Shown piece after piece: positions 1 through 8,200 of a stretch of 64,000 nucleotides of DNA. A program made the position numbers and the translations under genes. Every line of letters starts with the position of its first letter. Position 1 is the stretch's first letter. This DNA comes from Candidatus Chlorobium masyuteum. GTDB taxonomy: Bacteria > Bacteroidota > Chlorobiia > Chlorobiales > Chlorobiaceae. Where the stretch lies: contig NZ_JAAORA010000003.1 in assembly GCF_011601315.1 (NCBI RefSeq), positions 124,001-188,000 on the forward strand, in the 5' to 3' direction. The notes below the pieces were generated by a model that saw nothing but the letters and a program-made list of their open reading frames with translations, ran no database searches and had not been told where the DNA came from.

Positions 1-937
1 GAAGGGGAGAACCAAGGGTATTGAACATATCGCGGGTATCTTGCAGGCGATCGGGAGAGATCGAAGAGACCCGGTCAGCACCCCTCGAAACATCTTTCCA
101 GCACCCCTCCGCACTTCCCGCCCCGGGAAGCCGGACTCCGATACCGACAATGGCAATTTTATTCGAACTTTGTCGGGCATTTTCCTCTTTTTGCGCGCTC
201 TTTTCCGGCTGCTCCTGTCCGGTATTTTCCATGATGAACCTTGCCTGGGCGGCAACGGTGACTACCGAAAAGAGCTTCGCCACGCTGAAAACTCCGGGCC
301 ATTCGGCAGCAAGTTTTTCATGCAGACGAACCAGCAGGAGCGAGTTGCCGCCTGCATCGAAAAAACCATCATCAACACTGAACTCCGCACCGGGAAGAAG
401 TTTCTGCCAGAGTTCATGAATTCTCGATTCAAGAACTCTTTGAGGGTTTGCTTCAGTTTTCTCACAGGTGGAGGGGATAAACTGAAATCGGGTATCATAG
501 AAGAGAGGGCGAAGAGCTGACTCATCCGGCTCCGATGGGAATGATTCACTCCGGCGGAGAATTGACGCTTCGAGCTGACCGATCCGGCGGGCATACTCAC
601 TCCAGCTTTCACTGCTGCCTGCGCCATCAAATACAAAAGGCAGGGTCACTTCTCCATGCCGGGAATTGATTGTTATACCGGTTACCAGACGCTGACCTGG
701 CATCCGGAGGGAGAGCACCCTGGCATGAACCGCAAGCAGAAGTGTGCTGAATGAAATACCGCAAGCTTCTGCAAATGCCTTGAGCTGACCGGTCCGGAGT
801 GCATCAAGCTGTTCTTCAATGAGAAGCGGCTCCTTTGTTGATGGGCCCGGTGAGGGAGCGGAACTCTCCCGGTAAAAGGGGAGAGGAGGCAGATCAGCAA
901 TGAAGGTGCGCCAGAAATCGTGCGATGGAGTAGTCAT
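1..937 (-). CDS. NRPS/PKS hybrid, N-terminal part (half C domain, PCP, KS start); cut by window edge
   Basis: This frame is open from an ATG at 937, which follows an in-frame TAA two codons upstream, to the window edge. That gives 312 residues with no stop. Residues 1-155 resemble only the second half of a condensation domain: FWRTFIADLPPLP looks like the usual YW-L-x-LP region, and FYDTRFQFI looks like the C7 area. No HHxxxDG motif precedes it. Residues 168-237 form a carrier domain with the phosphopantetheine serine at S199 in FFDAGGNSLLL. A ketosynthase begins near residue 260 with IAIVGIGVRLPGAG. The start lies 34 bases after the phosphopantetheinyl transferase stop, so the gene is probably the next member of the operon. 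A clear ribosome binding site is not visible. The gene should carry polyketide extension domains beyond the window. The N-terminal fragment is probably non-catalytic, or a relic. Confidence 0.85.
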   Translation of the reverse strand, partial: MTTPSHDFWRTFIADLPPLPFYRESSAPSPGPSTKEPLLIEEQLDALRTGQLKAFAEACGISFSTLLLAVHARVLSLRMPGQRLVTGITINSRHGEVTLPFVFDGAGSSESWSEYARRIGQLEASILRRSESFPSEPDESALRPLFYDTRFQFIPSTCEKTEANPQRVLESRIHELWQKLLPGAEFSVDDGFFDAGGNSLLLVRLHEKLAAEWPGVFSVAKLFSVVTVAAQARFIMENTGQEQPEKSAQKEENARQSSNKIAIVGIGVRLPGAGSAEGCWKDVSRGADRVSSISPDRLQDTRDMFNTLGSPL

Positions 938-971
938 GTTTTACAGCAATAGAGGCGGTTGAATCCGTTTC

Positions 972-1682
972 TCAATACACAGGCAACTCATCTTTCATTC
1001 TCATAACTTCTCCTCGCTCACCGGACCATGCCAGGGTCAGACGGTGGCACAGGGATGGCTCTTCACGCCACAAACGCCAGTGTCGGGATGGTTTGTCGTC
1101 ACCGTCAAAGGTGGAGGCCACGCTGGAGGAAAGATCTATCCGGATTGAGGAGAAGGGGAGGGAGAGCCCCCGTCCGTCTGCTTTGGCGACAGCCTCGCGG
1201 GCTGTCCAGAGTTCTATAAATGCCTCAGAGCGTTCAGCAACGCCCATCAATTCCAGCCGCACTATCTCTTCAGCGCTCAACCCGTATGCCGCCAGATCGG
1301 AGCGGGGCACCCGCTCATGATCAACGGACTCAACATCAACACCCACTCTTCCTGCATTACTGAGAGCCACAGCAACCATGCCCTTCGTATGGGAAAGGCT
1401 GACGTCAATACCACGGCACTCATCCATGTCGAGAAAGGGCCTGCCGAAGCGGTCGCGGGAGATAATGAGTGCAGAGGGGGCGAGACCGATCCTGTTGGCG
1501 ATGACAAGGCGGAGCAGGGCATGTGCGGCAACATAGGCAATGCGGTCATGCTCGCGAAGAAACCGCAGGGCAAGCGTCCGTTCCTCATCATCAAGAAGCT
1601 CAACCCACTCCGGGGGAGAGAGCTCCAGACGCTGAAGGTCATGCGTCCATAACATGACGGCATTTTCTCTATCGATCATCAT
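972..1682 (-). CDS. Sfp-type 4'-phosphopantetheinyl transferase
   Basis: A 236-residue protein, normal length for the Sfp/AcpT group. It should transfer phosphopantetheine from CoA to the carrier-domain serines of the NRPS and PKS proteins around it. The diagnostic motifs are present: VGVDVES (the GxDxE Mg-binding motif) and ELWTAREAVAKADGRGL, corresponding to the W-x-x-(K/R)-E-A-x-x-K signature. RFGRPFLD and DVSLSHTKG match the substrate-binding blocks upstream of these. The usual lysine of WxxKE is an arginine here, a tolerated variant. The ATG overlaps the stop of the upstream NRPS gene by 4 bases (ATGA), which implies translational coupling. It is likely dedicated to this pathway. Confidence 0.95.
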   Translation of the reverse strand: MMIDRENAVMLWTHDLQRLELSPPEWVELLDDEERTLALRFLREHDRIAYVAAHALLRLVIANRIGLAPSALIISRDRFGRPFLDMDECRGIDVSLSHTKGMVAVALSNAGRVGVDVESVDHERVPRSDLAAYGLSAEEIVRLELMGVAERSEAFIELWTAREAVAKADGRGLSLPFSSIRIDLSSSVASTFDGDDKPSRHWRLWREEPSLCHRLTLAWSGERGEVMRMKDELPVY

Positions 1683-4600
1683 AACCCCTTCAGGATGTTA
1701 TCACAAATATGGGCTGCAAGCTGGCCGACAAAAGGAGGCTGCAGCATCTGTCCGTGCGTTCCTTCGATCCAGCGAAGCTCTACTCCTCCACCGGCATAGG
1801 GGAGCCATCCGTTATAGTCATCACCCGGAATACCGGGCGCCTGGCTTGAAGGAGTTCTCGGGCGGATAAGCAGCAGCGCTTCGTTGCTTGTTTTTGGATG
1901 GTAGCGAAGTGCCGCCAGACCGTTGTTCTGGAACAGCGCAAGCAGACGCCGCAGATGCTCTCGATCAATACCTTCCGGAAGATAGTCGCTGCTCCGTTCA
2001 TGAAGCACAAGCATGTCAAGCCGCTCTTCAGGACTCAGCGTGCGCAGAAACCCGGCACTTCCCAGCCCCATCTCGTCGAACATGGTGGCAATGAACTCGG
2101 CTTCATCCATCTGAAGCATGATGCGGATCGGATCGGAGGAGGCAATACCGTCAAGCACAATGACCCGCTCGGTCTTGAATCCGATCCGGCGAAGCTGGCA
2201 TGCAGCCTCCCAGGCGAGCAGACCGCCAAAACTCCATCCAAGCATGATGAGCGGCTGATCGGGCTCCAGTAATTCATCCAGTTCGTGAAGATAGCCGGCA
2301 ACCATGGCCTCAACCGTGGGCTGAAGGGATTGTCCGGCCTCAAGACCGGATGCCTGTGCCATGTAGATCGGCCACTCTGCTCCGAGCGCATCAGCAAGGC
2401 CCTTGTAGCATAAAACATTGCCTCCGACAGGATGAAAGCAGACAATCGGTGTTCGATTCCCCCCCCTGTTGACGGCAACAACCGAGTTCCAGGTTGATGC
2501 GACCTGTTTTGCCTCAATCCTGTCAGCCATCTGCGAGATTGTTGTCGAAGTAAAGAGCTCAGAAAGAGGAAGTTTCACCCCGAATTCGGCATACAGGAGG
2601 GATACCAGCCGCACACCGAGAACACTGTGACCTCCAAGAAGAAAAAAATCATCGTCAGAGGAGTCCACCTGAACATCAAGAATGCTCTTCCAGATCAAGG
2701 CGATCCTGCGTTCTGTATCCCTGGTGAAGGGAAGGCGGGGAGTGCTGTTCCGGCTCAATAATCCTCTGTTTTGCAGAGAGGGCAGCCTCTGCTCATCAAG
2801 CTTTCCGTTGCTGTTGAGGGGAAGCTCCCCGATCTCGACAATCAGGGTCGGCATCATCCATGCAGGAAGGGAGAGATCAAGATCGGCCCTGCATCCTGCG
2901 GCATCAAATCCCGGTGCCGGGACGACATAGGCTACCAGAATTCTGTCACCATCCTGACGGGGATCAGCCACAACCGCCACAGCATGACGAACCAGAGGGG
3001 ATGCCTTGAGTGCTGCCTCGATTTCCGACAGTTCAATGCGGAATCCCCGAACCTTCACCTGCCGGTCTTCTCGGCCTGTGAATTGAAGCAGGCCCGGCTG
3101 AATCCAGCGACCGATATCGCCCGTCCGGTACCACCGTTTTCCGTTCTCATCGCAGACAAAGCGTGCGGCAGTAAGCTCCGTTTCGTTGATGTATTCCCGG
3201 GCAAGCCCGGCTCCACCGATCATGATCTCGCCCGGGATACCGACCGGAAGCGTCCGGCCGGCATCATCACACACCTTTATATCGACTCCCTGGAGGGGCG
3301 TGCCGACTGGAGGAGGCAGGTGCCTCTTCCAGCTATCGGCACTCATCCGGTATTGTGAGGCACAGACACAGCTCTCTGTGGGACCGTAGGCGTTCCATAT
3401 CTCACGTTCACCAACTCCCGGGAGTGCGAAATAACGCTCCGCAAGGCTCGAAGAGAAACTTTCTCCACCAAGAATAAACGAGTTGACGGAACTCACCGCT
3501 CCACTCTTCTCCCAGTAGTCAAGCAGCAGGGCAAAAAGAGTCGGGGTTGAATCGGCAACATGCAGCCGGTGCAACTGAAAAAACCGGTGCAGAGCCTCGG
3601 GATCCTGACGGGTCTCCTCTTCGGGAATAAAGAGGGAGTGACCATTGAGCAGGGTCGTAAAAATATGATGTATCGAGCCGTCAAAAGCAAAGGAGAAGCA
3701 GCAGCTTATCCTCAGAAACTCCGCATCAATCCTGGCCGAAAGGGGAGTATAGAGCTCATTTTCAATGGCTTTGATCAGATTGATGACTGGTCCGTGTTCT
3801 ACAAGCACTCCCTTCGGTGTTCCGCTTGTACCACTGGTGAAAATGAGATAGGCCGCATGAGCCGGGTTCAGCTCGATGTCGGGCGAAGCGGAAAAGGCCG
3901 GATAATCAGAAAAGAGAGCCCTGCGGTCAAAATGGAGTGGCGCCCTGCGTGCGGAAGCGGATGGCGCAGACGCTCCGGGAGCATCCAGCGTGATCACAAC
4001 ATCAAAAGCATAGGGTGCCGGATCGAAACCCGGTGCATCGACGGCTGAGTGTGCAACAGAGGGGGTTTCCGGACGCCGGGCAGCCCAGTCACTGAAAAAC
4101 TCAAAGGGGACGAAAAAACTTCCGTTCAGATTGCTTCTGGTTGAGTAACCCTCATCGGTGTGCAGACGGGCAAAATCCCTCAGATCGGAGAGATATGCAT
4201 CATGACGGTCGAGATTCCACAGGTTGCCGAGAAAAAGTGTCCCTCCCGGAGCGAGCAGTTTCATTGATTTATCGAGCACCATGCGGAGGTAGCCGTAACC
4301 GGGAAAGCTCTCGATAACACTGTTCATCACGATAAGATCGAAACTGCCCGGAGGAAGAATGTCAATGTCATGAGCGGCCAGATGACGTCCGGTCACCTGT
4401 GTCAGGCCGAGAGTGCGGGCGGCAACTTCAACCCGCTCGGCATTGTACCGGGAGAGATCAGTGGCCAGATAGGTTGAAGAGAGCGGAGCAATGTAGCGCA
4501 TACTGAAGCCCGATGCACACCCTATTTCAAGTACACGGGCCCCCTCTTTGATATAACGGGCTATTTTATTGCGGGCATTGGTACCGAATGCGGCCATCGC

Positions 4601-5215
4601 TTCAGGCGATAACGGAAGGCCCGTAAATGCGCTCTTCCACCCCCCGGCATCAATATCATCAGCCGCAGATGAAGCAATATGGTCCCACAGCTCGGTGGAC
4701 ATAAGCTCTCCGGGTGTTTCAACCAGTGAATCAACGTCATCGCTGTCGAGTGTGAGGCTGAATTGAAGGGATGGAGAGAACCACTCAAGCTGCTGCATGT
4801 CGCCGGCATACCGGGCTGAACTGATCAGTGCTGCTGCACCGGCTATCGAAAGCAGCTTTCTGCGTCGTTCCAGGGGCAGGGTAGGATCGATGGGAAGGTA
4901 GACACAACCGGCTTTAATAGTGCCGAACAGAGCGGCTATAAAGAGGCGGTGACGACCGATCATGACACCTATCCGGCTCTCCGTCGGCAGCTTCCTCTCG
5001 ATTAAAAACCGGGCGATTCTCTCAGAGAGATCATCGAGTTCACCATAGCTCATTGAGCCCTCTTCATCAACCACGGCGGTGCGCAGGGGATGACGAAGCG
5101 CCATTTCCGAAAAACGTGCGGCAATATTGCGGCAGCCGTCGCCGGCATCGGAGAGCAGCTCGCCCGATGCAACTGCTGAGGATGGATCTTCAAAAATGAA
5201 ATCTGCAATTTTCAT
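1679..5215 (-). CDS. NRPS termination module: A domain interrupted by a methyltransferase, PCP, thioesterase
   Basis: This protein has 1178 residues. The A domain begins near residue 30 and reaches core A2 (AGCVYLPIDP, about 102-111). A class I SAM methyltransferase then occupies about 175-385 (VLEIGCASG at 228-236; LLAPGGTLFLG at 320-330). The A domain resumes with A3 (YLIFTSGTSGTPKG, about 456), A5 (NAYGPTES), A7 (YRTGD), A8 and A10 (NSNGKLDE). A PCP follows with serine S864 in LLGGHSVLG. The thioesterase ends the chain with GWSFGG (S995), LDG near 1022 and GTHG (H1154) as candidate Ser-Asp-His residues. The pocket read by eye starts D-G-H and matches no residue I can name. The start overlaps the previous stop by 4 bases. 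It should load, methylate and release the final residue, by hydrolysis or cyclisation. No C domain precedes the A domain in this polypeptide. Confidence 0.93.
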   Translation of the reverse strand: MKIADFIFEDPSSAVASGELLSDAGDGCRNIAARFSEMALRHPLRTAVVDEEGSMSYGELDDLSERIARFLIERKLPTESRIGVMIGRHRLFIAALFGTIKAGCVYLPIDPTLPLERRRKLLSIAGAAALISSARYAGDMQQLEWFSPSLQFSLTLDSDDVDSLVETPGELMSTELWDHIASSAADDIDAGGWKSAFTGLPLSPEAMAAFGTNARNKIARYIKEGARVLEIGCASGFSMRYIAPLSSTYLATDLSRYNAERVEVAARTLGLTQVTGRHLAAHDIDILPPGSFDLIVMNSVIESFPGYGYLRMVLDKSMKLLAPGGTLFLGNLWNLDRHDAYLSDLRDFARLHTDEGYSTRSNLNGSFFVPFEFFSDWAARRPETPSVAHSAVDAPGFDPAPYAFDVVITLDAPGASAPSASARRAPLHFDRRALFSDYPAFSASPDIELNPAHAAYLIFTSGTSGTPKGVLVEHGPVINLIKAIENELYTPLSARIDAEFLRISCCFSFAFDGSIHHIFTTLLNGHSLFIPEEETRQDPEALHRFFQLHRLHVADSTPTLFALLLDYWEKSGAVSSVNSFILGGESFSSSLAERYFALPGVGEREIWNAYGPTESCVCASQYRMSADSWKRHLPPPVGTPLQGVDIKVCDDAGRTLPVGIPGEIMIGGAGLAREYINETELTAARFVCDENGKRWYRTGDIGRWIQPGLLQFTGREDRQVKVRGFRIELSEIEAALKASPLVRHAVAVVADPRQDGDRILVAYVVPAPGFDAAGCRADLDLSLPAWMMPTLIVEIGELPLNSNGKLDEQRLPSLQNRGLLSRNSTPRLPFTRDTERRIALIWKSILDVQVDSSDDDFFLLGGHSVLGVRLVSLLYAEFGVKLPLSELFTSTTISQMADRIEAKQVASTWNSVVAVNRGGNRTPIVCFHPVGGNVLCYKGLADALGAEWPIYMAQASGLEAGQSLQPTVEAMVAGYLHELDELLEPDQPLIMLGWSFGGLLAWEAACQLRRIGFKTERVIVLDGIASSDPIRIMLQMDEAEFIATMFDEMGLGSAGFLRTLSPEERLDMLVLHERSSDYLPEGIDREHLRRLLALFQNNGLAALRYHPKTSNEALLLIRPRTPSSQAPGIPGDDYNGWLPYAGGGVELRWIEGTHGQMLQPPFVGQLAAHICDNILKGL

Positions 5216-8200
5216 GGGTGCTGATCACGTTGACTTGGCAATCCGGTTTGCAAAACCTCCTGGAGGCCGGCTATCTCCTGAAGCATTGAAGAGAAGCTGA
5301 GAGCCATTTCTGCCGACTCTTTCGCTGAAATCATGCCGGTATTGAAGCGGAGTCTGAGTTTCAGGGACTCTCCATCTTCATCCATGCTGAAAATACTCTG
5401 CACTGCTGTATACTCATCCCCGCAGCTCTCCTGCCTGCACCCGGCTGACGAGGGGCTCATCAGGGCTTGAGAGCGCTGCATGAGTTGTTTGCGGTCAAGT
5501 TTTCCGCTCAGGGTATACGGGAGCTCTCTGAGCAGAATAAACCGGGCTGGAATCATGCTCTCCGGGAGCTGCTCCCTGAGAAAACGGCGCACTTCGCCCA
5601 AATCGACCGATCCGTCACAGAGAATCCACGCATGCAGTTCATCGAGCCCCTGGTTTGAAACAGGAACAACAACAGCACGGACTATATCTGTGTGCGTTTC
5701 AAGAGCATGTTCAATTTCTCCGGGCTCAATTCGCTGACCGCGGATTTTTACCTGCCAGTCGGAACGTCCAAGGTATGCAATGCTCCCGTCAGGCTGCCAT
5801 AGACCACGGTCACCGGTCAGATAAAGCCGTCCGCCCGGAGTGAATGGATCGGCAATAAATCGTTCAGCAGTGAGTTCCGGTCTGTTGAGATAACCTCGTG
5901 CCACCTGCACACCGCCAATGGCAATTTCACCCGGAATACCGACCGGCAAAGGATTGTGCCTCCCGTCAAGAATATAGAGCGTCGTGTTGGCAATGGGACG
6001 ACCGATTGAGAGAGCGCTCTCTCCCCGCCAGGGGGAAGCGCACTGCCAGCTCACATCGACGGTTGCTTCGGTCGGCCCATAGAGATTATGGAGCTCGGCA
6101 CCGGAGCGATCATAAACAAGCCGGTTGAAGCGTTCAGCCAGGCTCCGATCAAGCGCCTCTCCGCTTGAAAAAACAAGCCGGAGGCTCGCTATGCTCGAAA
6201 ACTCGATCCGGCGGTTCTCAAGAGTGTCAAGAAAAGCTGCAAGCATTGAAGGCACAAAGTGAATTACCGTCACCCCGTGCTTTTTAATTGCTGCCGCCAG
6301 CTCTTCGGGATCCTTCTCCGCACCCGGCCTGAGCATGGCAACAGCTGCTCCTGTCCATGACCACCAGAAAAGCTCCCAGATTGAAACGTCAAAGGTTACC
6401 GGTGTTTTCTGCAAGATAACATCACCGGTGCCGATCGGGAAGGTGCGCTGCATCCAGAGAATACGGTTGAGAACCGCGTGATGCTCAATCAGAACGCCTT
6501 TCGGCCTGCCGGTTGAACCGGAGGTAAAGATGATATAGGCCGGATCATCAGGTTCGGCACGAGAGACCGGATCGGCCACTTCAGCAACCGAAGGAAGGGT
6601 AATTGTCCGGCAGCGCCCGCTCAATAAGGCCGGCAGCGGTTGATCAACGAGAACAAGGGGGTTTCGGAACTCGTCGATCATGTCACGAAGACGCTCGGCG
6701 GGGTGGCTTGCGTCAAGCGGAACATAGACCCCTCCGGCCATCAATATGCCGAATATTGCGGCAAGCATATCCTCTGAACGGGGGAGCAGCATGATGACGG
6801 CTTCTGCGCGACCGAGACCGCTGCTCTCAAGCAGAGCTGCCACTCCACCGGCTTTGCGGGCAAAAGTGCTGTAGTTCTGCATGTTACCGTCATGAGCGAT
6901 CACCGCACACTCCGTGGCATGAGTGGCCGAGATCTCAAGAAACGGTTCAATAATCGAACGGCGTGTCGGCAGGGAGAGTGCGGTATTGTTAAAGCCTTCC
7001 ATAACCTCTTTCTCGCCCGGAATCCAGATATCCAGAAGCGAAACCGCTTCTCCGGGCCTGGCGATGACTGAGCGGACAAGCGCCTCAAGGCGTTGGACAA
7101 TCCGTAAAGCGCTCTCCTCTTCAAAAAGCTCTGTCGAGTACTCCAGGAAGAGCTCTATGGTACCATCCCGCTTCATGAAGTTGAATGCAAGATCGAACTT
7201 TGCAAACGGCAGGCGGGCCTGATAACTCCGGGTCTCCAGACCAGAAAGTCGGGGGGGTTCGGGAAGAAGATCCTGCCAGGCTACGAGAACATCAAAAAGC
7301 GGATTGCGGGAGAGATCCCTTGGCAGATTCAGGCTGTCGACAAGTCGGCCGAAGGCGCACTGTTGATCACAGAGTGCGGCCTGCCACTCAAGGTTGACCG
7401 AAGCAAGATGGTCAAGAAAGCTCTGATCGGGTTCTATCCGGCAGGGAAGCACCAGGGTATTGACCAAAAAACCGGCAAGATCGGCCATCTCGCTCCCCTC
7501 ACGCCCGGATGACAGGGCTCCCAGAGCAAACGGTTCTCTCCGATTGTAACCGGCGAGCCGGTAAAGAAGCAGCTCCGAGAGAGCAAGGAGCATGACATAG
7601 GGGGTAACGCCGCTCTCCCCGGCAAGCCGGTCCAACCCTCGACTGACAAAGGCATCAAACCGGATATCGACCGCTGCGCCCTCGTAGCTGCGGGTTGCGG
7701 GCCGCATTCGGTCAGTGGGCAGATCGAGCGGTTCCGGCGGGGGAGTCAGCCGTTGAACCCTGCGCAGAATAAGTTCTCTCTCCTCCCTGCTCTCAAGAAA
7801 CCTCTTCTCTGCAGCAACATAATCCCGAAGAGAGAAGCCTGCCGGAGGAGGCGGAGCAGAGGAGAGCCCTCTTTCAAAATCGTAGAAGCGGGCAAGATCG
7901 TCAAGAAGGATGTTCAGGCTCCAGCCGTCGCAGGCTATATGGTGCATGACCATCAAAAATCGCCACTGCTCTTCACCCACCCTGAAAAGAAAGGTTCTGA
8001 CCGGAGTTTCGGCTTCAAGACGGAAGGGACGGCTGATCTCCTCCTCCATCCGCCGGTCGGCTTCAGCTTCCGGATTGACGGAGAGTCTGCATTCAACGGT
8101 TTGAGGCAGAACTCCTCCGGGAGGAAGCAGGTGGTGGCGCACTTCGGGATTTGTATCATCTCCCGGACGAATGACAAGCCGCAGCGCATGATGGCGCTTT

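Noticed and set aside
21-520. plus-strand open frames at the left edge
   Set aside because: They lie opposite the coherent PCP-KS reading frame, whose motifs are unmistakable.
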